A DNA stretch of 64,000 nt. Origin: Spisula solida. Its lineage: Eukaryota; Mollusca; Bivalvia; Venerida; Mactridae. The position numbers were made by a program, and so were the translations under genes. The DNA is taken from contig OX365955.1 in the NCBI GenBank assembly GCA_947247005.1, positions 5,714,001-5,778,000 on the forward strand. Direction: 5' to 3'. This document shows, piece after piece, positions 23,971 through 36,000 of this stretch (position 1 is the first letter of the stretch; every line of letters starts with the position of its first letter). The notes beneath the pieces are model-generated. The model made no database searches. It was given only the letters and a program-made list of their open reading frames with translations, and was not told the DNA's origin.

Positions 23971-24150
23971 TCACGGACGGACACGACGTGGACAGTAACA
24001 TCGGACAGTGCATGAGCCAAATGTACAGTTTCCTTGCACATTGCATACGCACGGTGAGGTCCATTTTTCTAGCTTGCATTTAGGGTTTGAGATACATGTA
24101 TTAAAAATAAAACTTACTATAGCTACGACGGGGAGTCTGATTAGGTGCAT
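23971..24150 (-). CDS. Candidate small secreted cysteine-rich peptide
   Basis: From the ATG at 24150 the frame gives 59 aa: a hydrophobic signal-peptide-like start (MHLIRLPVVAIVSFIF, residues 1-16) and a short tail with Cys at 19, 25, 34, 36, 42, 47, 51 and 53, ending with a basic PRRVRP. No family is recognised. It could be a complete small gene, the first exon of a longer secreted protein, or chance. The frame continues upstream of this ATG, so the start is inferred from the signal-peptide shape. No splice donor is compelling. Confidence 0.3.
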   Translation of the reverse strand: MHLIRLPVVAIVSFIFNTCISNPKCKLEKWTSPCVCNVQGNCTFGSCTVRCYCPRRVRP

Positions 24151-24278
24151 GGTATTACAAATGACGGTTTCAAGATCGTTCACTAAACAGCCTACACGTG
24201 TCTAACGTAGAAGTAGGTAGGATTTAACTTAAATATAACTATGTCGACCGGCAAACAAATCGGGTTGAAACGCAAAAC

Positions 24279-24825
24279 ATACATAATCAAGTGTTTACCA
24301 CCTAAGAACATACATAATCAAGGTGTTTACCAACTCAGAACTTGCATAATCAAGTGTTTACCAACTAAGAACATGCATAATTAAGGTGTTTACCACCTCA
24401 GAACATACATAATCAAGTGATTACCAACTCAGAACTTGCATAATCAAGTGTTTACCAACTAAGAACATGCATAATCAAGGTGTTTACCAACTCAGAACTT
24501 GCATAATCAAGTGTTTACCAACTAAGAACATGCATAATCAAGGTGTTTACCACCTCAGAACATACATAATCAAGTGATTACCAACTCAGAACTTGCATAA
24601 TCAAGTGTTTACCAACTAAGAACATGCATAATCAAGGTGTTTACCAACTCAGAACATACATAATCAAGTGTTTACCAACTCAAAACATGCATAATCAAGT
24701 GTTTACCAACTCAGAGCATGCATAATCAAGTGTTTACCACCTCAGAACATGCATAATCAAGTGTTTACCAACTCAGAACATGCATCATCAAGTGTTTACC
24801 ACCTCAGAACATGTATATTTAAGTT
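24279..24825. repeat. Minisatellite, about 31-bp unit, about 18 copies
   Basis: Unit ATAATCAAGTGTTTACCAAC followed by TCAGAACATGC, with variants (GTGTTT/GTGATT, CAACTC/CACCTC, one extra G). Variant order repeats in blocks of several units. It is followed by a 140-bp single-copy-like segment (24826-24965) that recurs at 25145-25275 after a second, shorter array. Confidence 0.9.
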
Positions 24826-24978
24826 ATGGTAAACACTGCATTTATAATGTAGAGATACTGAGTAGGTAGGAACTAAACTTTAAATGTGATGAGTCTTTCC
24901 AATAGGGAAAAATCGCAAACAAATCGGATCGAATCGCAGAACAGTTACAATTAAGTATTGAAAATCGGGTTGAAACGC

Positions 24979-25150
24979 AAAACATACATAATCAAGTGTT
25001 TATCATCTCAGAACATACATACTCAAGTGATTACCAACTCAGAACTTGCATAATCAAGTGTTTACCAACTCAAAACATACACAATCAAGTGTTTACCAAC
25101 TCAGAACATGCATAATCAAGTGTTTACCACCTCAGAACATGTATATTTAA
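24979..25150. repeat. Minisatellite, second array of the 31-bp unit
   Basis: Five to six units of the same sequence as 24279-24825, preceded by the same flank (ATCGGGTTGAAACGCAAAAC) that precedes the first array at 24259. The whole module (flank, array, downstream segment) has been duplicated in tandem. Confidence 0.85.
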
Positions 25151-25659
25151 TTTATGGTAAACACTGCATTTATAATGTAGAGATACTGAGTAGGTTGGAA
25201 CGAAACTTTAAATGTGATGAGTCTTTCCATTAGGAATAAATCGCATACAAATCGCATCGGGTCGCAGAACATTAACTATTAAGTATTCATGAATATTGTA
25301 CACTATTGTACAACCTAAAACTAGCATAGAAATGTATTAATCGACACAACAAATAGTAAACAAAAAATCTCTTACCTATATCGCTATGTATTAATCTACC
25401 AACTGAGCACAAGAGTGGACGTTTAAGTCACCAATACCCGATATAAACTATAGCTCGCGTACTGATCAACATATTGATTTATTGATATCGATTTTCAGGG
25501 GAGCAAATTTAAACCAAGTTGTGGTAATACAAACACGAGACATGGATATAGACCTGCTTCAATGAAAGTGTTACCGATCTATTTGATCGAGGTTTTATAA
25601 ATGCGAAAGCAAAGTATAAGTGCAGAATTGTGAATGTCAGTTGGAGTGGCGCACATATA

Positions 25660-26485
25660 CACTGCCCGCCAAAAATAAGTATACAGTGTTATTTCCCCAT
25701 TTACTCATCTGTTATTTATAACACTATTTGCAGAACTTTGAGCAACACTATTCTTGAAGACAAGGAATAATTATGTGTTTTTATTAAAGCCACATTATCT
25801 CCCCCAAGACCTTTTTTCCGATCATCCAGTAAATAGACTAATTACAAGGAATTGTGAAATGTTTCACAAGTGACCAATAATTGACGACAGAATGTTATAT
25901 GTATCTGTCGAAATAGTATCCCAAAAATCACATTTAAGTAAAATGCATGGATGACAAAATACTAATTTTTCAAGAGTTGCTTCCCTTAGATTATAAATTG
26001 TGCATTTTTGTTTACAATACATTATTTTGTAAACAAGCCAACTGGAGGTTGTAATTCGTTTTCTTCTATCTTATGGTGTTTTACACCTTAGGGACTCAAC
26101 TAAACTGCTCAAAAGCCATGGCTCTTCAAATAGGTTACCAAGTTATTGCTTTTTGAAAATAGCCCTTTAAGGCCTAATGTGCCTTTAAGTGTAAAGACCA
26201 TACATTGGTTGGTACCCTAGGTAAAAAATGTAAAGTTTCTTTGACCCGCTTGAAAGGTTACTTTGTCATAAAAAGATGGACAATTCAGCCTAGTGGCTCA
26301 CATGGTTATTTTAATTCAGAACATCTTCATGAACATCTTCATTCTTTACTTTTATCTCCATTTTGACTCATTTAGTAACTGTACTTTCAGAATCTAGTTT
26401 AACTGTGCTCGACTGATAAACAGACTATTGAATAATTTAACCAAATTTAATTTTGCAACTGTATACTTATTTTTGGTCGGCACTG
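25660..26485. mobile_element. TA-flanked Tc1/mariner-like MITE, 826 bp
   Basis: Left CACTGCCCGCCAAAAATAAG and right, inverted, CAGTGCCGACCAAAAATAAG both continue with TATACAG; TA dinucleotides flank (25658-25659, 26486-26487). It contains a TTAA-flanked MITE (25788-26184), so that one inserted later. No ORF. Confidence 0.8.
25788..26184. mobile_element. TTAA-flanked MITE, copy 1 (nested)
   Basis: Ends AGCCACATTATCT and, inverted, AGGCACATTAGGCC, with TTAA at 25784-25787 and 26185-26188. Sequence closely matches 27558-27968 in inverse orientation. piggyBac or Kolobok type by target site. Confidence 0.85.
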
Positions 26486-26864
26486 TATATGTTGGTGTAT
26501 GGAATTGCTCTGGTACTTTAGTCCTTTCGACTCGTACGTACAATCCTAATATCTTGAGACATACACTTCTTCCTTAAATTACTGATTCTTGCCACCGACC
26601 CGCAAAATGTCATCGGAAATCCCTCAATATCCATGATTCCCGCCTTTCTTCCCACACCAGTACGCATGAAAGCGATATTTCATGTTAGCCCTTCGATATC
26701 CCATCAAACAAAATACGCCCAAACACGTATAATGTCTTCGATCGCTGTTGCCGGAGCACCCAACGATTAGAACAGGGTAGGGAAGTTCAAAATGCAAATG
26801 ACTGTACCTAGATTGTTTTATGTGACACTTATATTAAGACAGAAATACTTCGAGCTCGATACTC

Positions 26865-27355
26865 GAGCCCGCTTGCGGTGAGCGAGACTTAGTCGCCACT
26901 TTTGGTGTATATGCGTGCGTGCGTCCGATTTTGTCCGGACTATAACTTTTTTTATGTTTTGACCAAACGTACTTATATTTAGCATGAATGTTCACCTCTA
27001 CGAGGAGGAGTGTCATGCACAACCCCAGGTTCCGATCTCAAAGGTCAAGGTCACAGTTGGAGGTCAAAGATCAAGTTGAAGTTTGTCCGGACCATAACTT
27101 TCTCATACATTGACCAATCTTGCTTATGATTGGTATGAATGTTAACTTCTATTAATCGGAGTGCCATGAGCAACCTCAGGTTCCTCTCTCAAAGGTTAAG
27201 GTCAGTGATGGAGGCAAAAATCAAATTGAATGAAGTTTGTGCAGATCTTTTTCTTCTTTATACACGGTAGGATAAGATGTAACTTGGCTCATTTAAGTGC
27301 TTTTTTCAACGAAGGCCGAGGCTCGACATAATTTGCCCGAAGGCATGAATTTCTA
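26865..27355. repeat. Dispersed repeat with internal duplication and AGGTCA motifs
   Basis: Two related halves of about 130 bp share GTTTGTCCGGAC(C/T)ATAACTTT, TGACCAA(A/T)C and ATGAATGTT. The middle contains AAAGGTCAAGGTCACAG (about 27039-27055) and AGGTCAAAG, that is, several AGGTCA half-sites. It lies between the two inverted TTAA MITEs. No ORF of note. Confidence 0.6.
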
Positions 27356-27557
27356 GTATTTAAAAATTATCTTTTATTTTCTAATAAGATTGATATTACA
27401 GTTTTCAGCATTTACACGTTACTATCAAGTTAAAAAGAAGAATTCTCGCCCACCAGTGTATTCTGGTTTCACACAGAGTGTCTGGGAACTTGGCTAACCT
27501 CTGATGTATGAGGATGAACAGAGTTGAAAGGGCCACAATCAACCATTACATTATTAA

Positions 27558-27968
27558 AGCCACTTTAGGCCTTAAACGGCTATTTTCAAAAAGCAATAAC
27601 TTGGTAATCTATTTGAAGAGCCATGTATTTTGAGCACTTTAGTTGAGTCCTAAAGGTGGCCATGGAAAACACATAACAATAAGATGGACGAAAACGAAAT
27701 ACAACATCCAGTTGGTTTGTTTACAAAATAATGAATTGTAAACAAAAAATGCACATTTTATAATCTTAGGAAGCAACTCTTGCAAAATTAGTATTTTATC
27801 ATCCATACAATTTACTTAATTAAATGTGATTTTTGGCATACTATTTCGACAGATACATTTAACATTCTGTCGTCAATTATTGGTCATGTGTGAATATATC
27901 CTAATTCATTGTAATTAGTCTATTTACTGGATGATCGGAAAAAATGTCTTGGGAGAGATAATGTGGCT
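27558..27968. mobile_element. TTAA-flanked MITE, copy 2
   Basis: Ends AGCCACTTTAGGCC and, inverted, AGCCACATTATCTC, with TTAA at 27554-27557 and 27969-27972. Inverted relative to copy 1. Confidence 0.85.
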
Positions 27969-28558
27969 TTAAGCAAGTATTAGATAGTACACTCTTTAAC
28001 TCAAAATTATATGGAATTGAAGGTGAATTCTAACACAGCCCGCAGCTTTACGTATGTGCACGCAGAGGAAACAAAGTTACGCTTGAATTAACGATAACTC
28101 ACAAATATATATTACTTCTTCTTAAACTGTCATGTTTACGTTAGATATAACGAACAATACAAACATTTACGTTTTAATACACGAAACAAATAGTCTGTAT
28201 AGTATTAAGAGTTTTGTAGGTAAACCATGGGACAGTATTAAATGTTAATACATCCAGTAACTTTGCTTGAGTTATATCTCTTATTATAAACACAATACTC
28301 ATTTGAAGTATGTCATACAAAGAACACAGGTAACTGTATCATTGATTAAGAAGAAAAACAAATCAAAACATTTGGACTATTCATGAATATACATGTATAA
28401 ATTTTACTATTTTTGTTAAATAGTTTTACTCTTAATGATATAGTCACCTGTGACACAGAATGCATAAAATAAGACAATGCATTAATTAATTAAGTAACGT
28501 GTTGTAGGGCACGTTTTATTACAAAATCAAGCCAATTACAATGTATAGTCCTTATAGG

Positions 28559-28800
28559 GTGACAAAGTGGCTCAGTGGATAACACTCGTCACTATGGATC
28601 GAGAGGTCCCTCGTTCGAATCTCGCGATTAGCGGTGCTGTATACACAGGGAACGTTAAAACACCAATGAGTCTATTCGGAAGCTAGTGTAGTGGTCACAC
28701 AAAGGTATTGTCCCCCCCCAATGCCGGATGTCATTGGCTAATTAGGCAGCGACAAAAAGGGGTGTCTACGCACTAACGACTATTTCTCAGTCGAACGCAA
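28559..28800 (+). mobile_element. tRNA-derived SINE
   Basis: The head (28559-28632) has an A box (GTGGCTCAGTGG) and a B box (GTTCGAATC), 3' of which lies a body with GGGAACGTTAAAACACCAATGAG. No real tRNA fold closes, so this is a SINE and not a tRNA gene. The 3' end is uncertain. Confidence 0.65.
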
Positions 28801-28989
28801 ACAAGTCCTTATTTTATGAATTGTCGTATTTATTTATGCACTTGCAAATGCACACGCCTTAACATATCTGAGAACTTTATAGGGAGGGGTTTCGGACGAG
28901 CTTTTTGACATGGAAATGGCAATTAGATCTAGGAATATAGAGCTTATGTAAACTTTTTCAAAGCAGCATCCCGATAGATTCATTCTCTA

Positions 28990-29420
28990 AAATAAATATA
29001 CCAGAATTATATAGCGCCTTTTTCATGCGAACGCACGTTCAAAGGCACTTTACATAATTGTGTTGCAGCCACATGGGCGCAGGTGCATCCTCTACCAGTG
29101 CATATACAGCATGATCTGACCAGAGGGACAGAGTTAGAGAAAGACCCTGAAGGGAGAGAGAGACATTAGATACAGGCATGTCCTGCGCTGCAGAAGTGCG
29201 CCTAGCTCTTATTTCGAATAGACAGCCTGGTTCTTTAATGTGCCCGGTGTATAGCACCGATACACAGCTTCCTGGCACTTCCAGATACTTTGCAGACCAC
29301 ACGGCCAGATATAGCGGGAAATATTATAAATATTTCAGAAATGTCAAGTTCCGATGCCAGGGATTGAACCCACGACCTATGGATTGACAGCCCAGCGCGT
29401 TACCACTGAGCTAAATCCGC
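28990..29420 (-). mobile_element. tRNA-derived SINE (Asp-like head), copy 1
   Basis: On the minus strand the element starts at 29420 with GCGGATTTAGCTCAGTGGTA (A box) and has GGGTTCAATCCC (B box); the anticodon loop CTGTCAA would read Asp. The roughly 350-bp body is shared with 37261-37681. It ends AT-rich with GGCGCTATATAAT. It lies 0.4 kb upstream of the FReD gene start. Confidence 0.85.
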
Positions 29421-29819
29421 GTAAATCCTCTAGACTGTACGAGTTCTTCTAACAGCTGTTCGATAATATAGTTTCATATATTAATGTTTTTTTTGCGATC
29501 GCAGCGAGCACGAAAAATGCAAATTTCATATTTGAAGACGGGGTGGGGGAAATGTACGCCCCTGCCCCATGTGCTGACGGTTGGGGGCTTGTGCCCTGCT
29601 TCTACGTTCATGGTTTATTGGCGCGACTCATATTAATTGCAATCTGAATTATTGGTTGTAATTTTTGACACTATGCTAAATGTGCAATACATTCGTGACC
29701 GCCCAACATTTAATTAACATTGTTTGGGAATGATAACCTACTTTCAAAGATAATCGTACTGTTGTTAAACATTTACTCCCAGTGCTATTGTACTTTAAGC
29801 CTCAACGAAAATTTCTGTG
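29421..29819. promoter_or_regulatory. Upstream region of the FReD gene
   Basis: Immediately before the ATG I see no clear TATA box. The first exon may include 5' UTR in this stretch, but its start cannot be fixed. A Kozak-like context is weak (CTGTG before ATG). Confidence 0.25.
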
Positions 29820-30050
29820 ATGTTTAAATACAAACTGGACTGGATTTTCTCTTTACTCGTTTTATGTTCACATTTACATACGGGTATCGCTCAAGCTGAT
29901 GACTATGTAATGCGATCGCTTGGCGATCATGGGGATCGCATCGCGGACCTGGAAACGCATATTAAACGAATAACCACCGAGCAGGCCAGCCTTTTACAAG
30001 AAGTGACGTCACTGAAGACAGAAAATGCTGCATTGAAAGAAGAAATAAAG
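29820..30050 (+). CDS. FReD gene exon 1: signal peptide and coiled coil
   Basis: 77 codons, ends in phase 0 before GTTTGATC. The ATG at 29820 starts [18 protein letters not shown], a good secretion signal. [20 protein letters not shown] and what follows form heptads of a short coiled coil. Confidence 0.85.
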
Positions 30051-33000
30051 GTTTGATCTGCATCACCTTATTTTATTTTTATAATTTGATACAATTAATG
30101 TATTTCGTACATCAAGAAAATTCTTGGAATAAAAATACGTTTAACTTAAACATTCCACCGTTAGTATTACGTAACAACATGCATGTGCACATTCAGCTTA
30201 AAACATCATTTTTTCTGTTCATATTCGGCGCTCAAAGTTTTCATATCAAATGACGACCGTACTATTATGTTGCTAATGGGACGTCGCTTAGTAACTGTCA
30301 TATTCCATCGTAATTGATATGTATTTTTTTTAACCAGAATCTAACCGAGAGTTGTTGTTGCACACCTGTCGACTGTAGTTCGGCGTCTATCGAAACGACA
30401 TTTCCTGGAACTTCGCCAACAACAGTAACTTTGCCATTAACCACACCAACTACAATAGCACCATTGTCATCATCACCACCAGTGACTACAAGGCTTGCTC
30501 CAGACACAAGTACTAACGCCCACACTAATCCAATGCCAACATCACCAGCAGAAAAGAGTAAGACAATTTCATAATCAGGTGCTCGACTATATATGCTTTA
30601 CTGTATACTAGTATATCGGCTTATAACGCCAGATGGCCCAATACGAATACCCCCTTTGCTGGTCCGTTAAGACAGTTAGCATAATTTGTTAGCACTGTTC
30701 CATTGCCCCGGGTGCATTTTAGCCATAAAGTCGCTTTATATGCGGATATATACCGTACAACAATGATCAAAATTAAGTACGCACTGTTCCATTGTCCGGG
30801 TGCACTGTAGCCATATAGTCGCTAAATATGCGGATCGATTTAGACGGTAAACAATGATCGCTTCTTAAATTCTTCCACGCGTTGAATTGCAGCTTTCATA
30901 AGTGGAACAGACCATCAGCGTGTATGGTTATTTCAGGGTTTGTAAAGGCCAAGCTTTAGTAGTATGGTTTAGTTCCCGATCTTCACAATCCTCGCAGTAA
31001 GGTCTGGCACCATCAAATCGATGGCGAGTTACAGTGAAATATTCAAGATGGCGGAACTATAGTAATTCATGTAAAAACACTTTTTTGTACACATTTATAC
31101 GACTATGTTGGTGTCCTCGCCACGAAGATGTGATCTTCATGCGACATGGTTGTCATTGAGACAATACCTCTATTTGTACTAAATTACGATAATCAATTAT
31201 AATTGGATGGTGCATGACCATTACTACGAAAATTGTAAAGCTCTTGAACAAGAATAAAGCTACTGAAGTCATAGGCTAATAAAAGCCTAATATATATATA
31301 TATAATACGTATGTGAGAGGACTTTGCTGTGGATTTTGGCGTTATCTATAGTCTAGTCTGGTTCGATTATCTGCGGATGTCTGGTTTATCAAGGCGCCAA
31401 ACCCCATATTTGCGTTTTGGTAGTTTAAAGATGGCGCAGATGAAACAAGAATAAAAGCGAGCTAGCGATAGTTCGACCATAGTTTAACCACTGAAGGTTT
31501 ACGCGGTATCTAGTTTAACTATGGTAACTACATAGTTAGCCACAAGCCCAAGCCTGTACATTTTAAAGTATTTTATTTTGATAAAAGTTACCACTCGAAT
31601 TGTATACATGTCCAACGCATGATACTGTAACTTAGTCAGTATTAACTGATAATTGTTCTCTCTTTATATATTATGTTAGTGCATATTATTACAATACAAG
31701 TCACACTATCTATAGAGTTATAACAATATTTACACATATTGCTTGAGCTGCTCATAACTAATTTTCATTATTTCATATTTATTGTTGGCACTACCCTTGT
31801 TTGTATTGCCTATTTGCACATGTACTGCTATGTTTCTCCTATTTATCATAATTCACAAAACACTTCACAAGTCATACTCGGATATTTTTAGAAAATTGCT
31901 ATTTTATAATTCAGTCCTCCTTAAAACCATTATCTCCAAATCTATTAGCTGGTAATGATTTTCTCAATTCACTCTATATTTTATCTCTCTCCCTTTTCTT
32001 GTCTCTTTCGCACTACGAGCAAAACAACATCTTATGGCCGATACTCCCGGTCATTAGATATGTTATGCTTTCTGTCTTTACTCGTTTGTGGACGGTGTAT
32101 CTTTGTTTGTTACTCATTGTATGTAGTCTGTAGAGTTGGTCCGATGGAGGTTCGCAATTTTTCAGGTATTTTGGTATATTTCGTCTTACCCAATGGGTGA
32201 TGATATAAATTGTTGGCGAGCTTCTATCGGCCTATTTTACAGTAAATGTAGATGCTGTCTGAAACGTTCTGTCTTTATGAGAAACACCCCCCTTGAATTA
32301 CGTCAAATTTTATCGAGCTGTTTTCAACATTCATACTTGAATTTTAAAGTTATCTGCGTACTTATGATATGCAACGATGTAAATTTGCATTATGTATTTG
32401 TTCTGACCTTACTTTTAATTTTTTGCGGCGACGTAGAAACCAATCCTGGTCCAAGTGTATATGAAAGTCATTCCTCAAATGCACTTTCTCTTATTCATCT
32501 CAATATCAGGAGCATTAGAAATAAACTAGACTATATTTTTGACACACTGAGCGATCACGACATCCTATGTTTTACCGAAACACATTTAGATAATCAAGTA
32601 TCTGACGCATATCTTTTAAGCCACTGTTCGAATTATAACCTATTTAGGCGTGACCTGACTGCACACTCAGGTGGAGTCGCAGTGTTTGTTTCCAACGACT
32701 TGTTCTGCCAACGTAGACTTGACCTGGAGGTACCATCGGTACAGTGCATTTGGCTTGACATAAAATACAAAACCTCCTGCCTCTTACTGTGTACAATAAA
32801 TAGACCACCAAGTGCTCGTGTTGGTCTTCGGGATTATTTTAACTTAAGTATTGAACGAGCTCTAGATTCAAACCCAAATATAATTATTACGGGTGACCTG
32901 AACGAAAATTTACTTAACAACCACACAATGCATTTAAGAAATATTTTGCTAATTAATAATCTAGAGAATGAATGAACCTACTAGAATTACAGCAACTACA

Positions 33001-36000
33001 TCAACTTTAATTGACCCTATTATAATATCTAATAACATCGAATTTTTGTTTAAACGTTGATAACACAATTACTGATCATAAAGCAACATTTACTTATCTC
33101 AAATACTTGATAGAAAATACTGCATGCAAAACCAGAAAAGTATGGTTATATAAACGAGCTGACTTTCAACGTCTTAATGAATTATTGTCAAGCGAATGCT
33201 GGGATTTTATAAATACATTGGATATTGATCAAACATGTGATAAACTAACCGATAAAATCTTAGAGTTCATGGATTCTTGTATTCCTTCAAAAATTGTAAC
33301 TCTAAACGATAAACCTTGGTACGACTCAGAAATTCGTCGTCAAACGAAATACAGGGACAGGCAAAAACGAATCGCATTAGGGAATAACACTCAAGCCAAC
33401 TGGTCTAAATATAAAACATTGCGTAACAAAGTAAACAATCTTAAAATATATGCGAAAACTATATTTTTTAAAACATCGAAAATAACATAGAAGATTATAG
33501 ATTAAACAATAGCAAAAACTACTAGAAGTCAATCAAAGAACTAATGAAAAACTATAAATCACCTGATAACATTTCTGTTCTAAGGCACACTATTGATGGG
33601 CGTGACGCCATCTGTATTAGTGATGAAGATAAAGCTAACTGCCTTAATGACTTTTTCGTTTCTATTTCAAATGTAGATGATTCAAATACTGTTTTTACCA
33701 ACGTTTAGCAAAAAGACTCTTACAACGCTAGAAAATATTCAAATCGAAAAGTCCGATATCGAAGATATTATTCTAACTTTAGATGCTAATAAAGCGGTTG
33801 GACCAGACTGTATTTCTCATAAAGTTCTAAAAAATGTGCGTTTTACGATTCCAAAACCTTTATGTATGTTGTTTAATAGATCTTTAAATGAAAGAGTTTT
33901 CCCGTCTAAATGGAAATCGGCTCTTGTTTTACCTCTTTATAAAAAGGGAGATAAACAATGTCCTGGTAATTACCGTCCTGTTTCTCTATTGAGTTGTGGA
34001 AAGATGTGTATATAAATATATGTATAACTACCTAATAACAAATAAACTCATTTATGAAAAACGAGCTGTATTTCTAACTGGACATTCAACAGTGTTTCAA
34101 CTAATTGACTTATACCATCAAATAATCCAATCTTTCGATTCGAAAATGCACACGTGCGTTATATTTTGTGACATATCAAAAGCCTTTGATAGAGTTTGGC
34201 ATAAGGGGTAATTGTTTTAATTAAATCAACTGGGAATTGAGGGTCAACTTTTAAACTGGATCTCAAATTATTTAAATGATCGCCAACAACGTGTTTTCAT
34301 AGGCCAATCTCTGTCTTCTACCACAGGAATCAAATCAGGGGTTCCCCAAGGTTCAGTTTTAGGCCCATTATTATTTTTAGTTTATGTAAATGATATAACT
34401 GACAATGTACTCAGCATAACTAGATTATTCGCAGACGACACTTCGTTGGCTTCTACTACATCTAATGTAAATGATCTTCAAGGCATTTTAAATCATGACT
34501 TAAATGAAATCTCACAGTGGTCTAAACAATGGTTAGTCACGTTTAATCCCGATAAAACAGAGGTCTTATACTTCGGCAATCAACAACCACCAGTACTTGA
34601 ATTTGATAATAATTTCATAACTGCTATCGATAATCATAAACATTTGGGTGTTACACTTAGCAACGATTGTAAATGGCACACCCATATTAATAATATTTTA
34701 CTTTCCGCATCCAAACTCCTTGGAATTATGAGGAAACTAAACTTTTCAGTACGACGTAAAACATTGAATCAAATGTATGTATCTTTTTTAAGACCAATTC
34801 TTGAATACTCTGCTATAGTCTGGGATAACTGCACCCAATACGAAAAAAAAAACAGATTAGAAAAACTCCAAATTGAAGTCGCTAGAATTGTTACAGGTGT
34901 CACTCGCTCTACAAGTTTAGAAAACATTTTTATAGAAACTGGTTGGTTAACTCTTGAAGATAGAAGAAAATATCAAAAACTTATTTTTATGTTTAAAGTA
35001 AAACACAATTTGCCTGATTATTTGAATATATTGTTCCCAAGACAGAACAGTGAAAACTCACATTACAATCTAAGGCATCAAACTGATTTTCAGACACCTC
35101 CCCGAAGAACATCATTATTTGAAAGGTCATTCATTCCATCTGCTATTCACCTATGGAACGCTTTACCACCATTATTAAGAAACTGTCAATCATTAAGTTT
35201 GTTTAAACGCGAACTGCTAAAAGATGTTTTTCCTGCCAAGGTTGTCCCATCTCACTTTACGTATGGTAATAGATCAATGTCTGTATATCATGCTAGGCTT
35301 CGTAATAATTGCAGTAATTTGAATAATGATTTATATGTTAATCACCTATCTGAGCATGATCTATGTTTACAATGCAATTCACGTGAAGACGCAGTTCATT
35401 TTTCTTTCATTGTAATCAATACGTAAATAAACGACTCGAGCTTTTTCGCAGTACTCGTAACCTTCATCCTCTAAATATTAAACTCTAACTGTTCGGAAAT
35501 GATAATTTAACTTATGAAAATAATATAGAAATAGTAAATGCTGTTCACAAATTCATTAAAGACACTAAACGTTTCAATGCATAAAGATAAGATCTAACGT
35601 CCACAACATTATTCTTTTCTTACTCCTAACCTTACTCTTACTGTTCTGTCCTATCTTTATTCTTTCTCATTCCAGCCATTCCAATTAAAATTGTTTAAAT
35701 ATTACCTTTGTAAATTTGTATACATTATTATTACAGGTAAACATCTGCACTTAATTTAAATTAATTCTATGCCATATTAACATATTAACTTGAATTATTA
35801 TAATGTAATTGATATTGGTATAAGGGGAGAGCCGTCACTAAGTTTTAGAACTTTTACCCATGTATGTATATATAAATTATGTATTTAAATATTTATTTGT
35901 ATGTCATTGTTTGGGTAATAAAATATGTTTAAACTGTACATTTGTATAAGGCATTGGAGTGTTGTCAAGAAATATTGGTGGTCACATTATTGAAGTGGTC

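Noticed and set aside
24279..25150. CRISPR-like array
   Set aside because: Units follow each other without spacers and the genome is eukaryotic; it is a minisatellite.
28559..28632. Possible tRNA gene
   Set aside because: A and B boxes are there, but the cloverleaf does not close and a SINE body follows.
29350..29420. Possible tRNA-Asp gene on minus
   Set aside because: The same head with the same 350-bp body recurs at 37261-37681, so it is a SINE.
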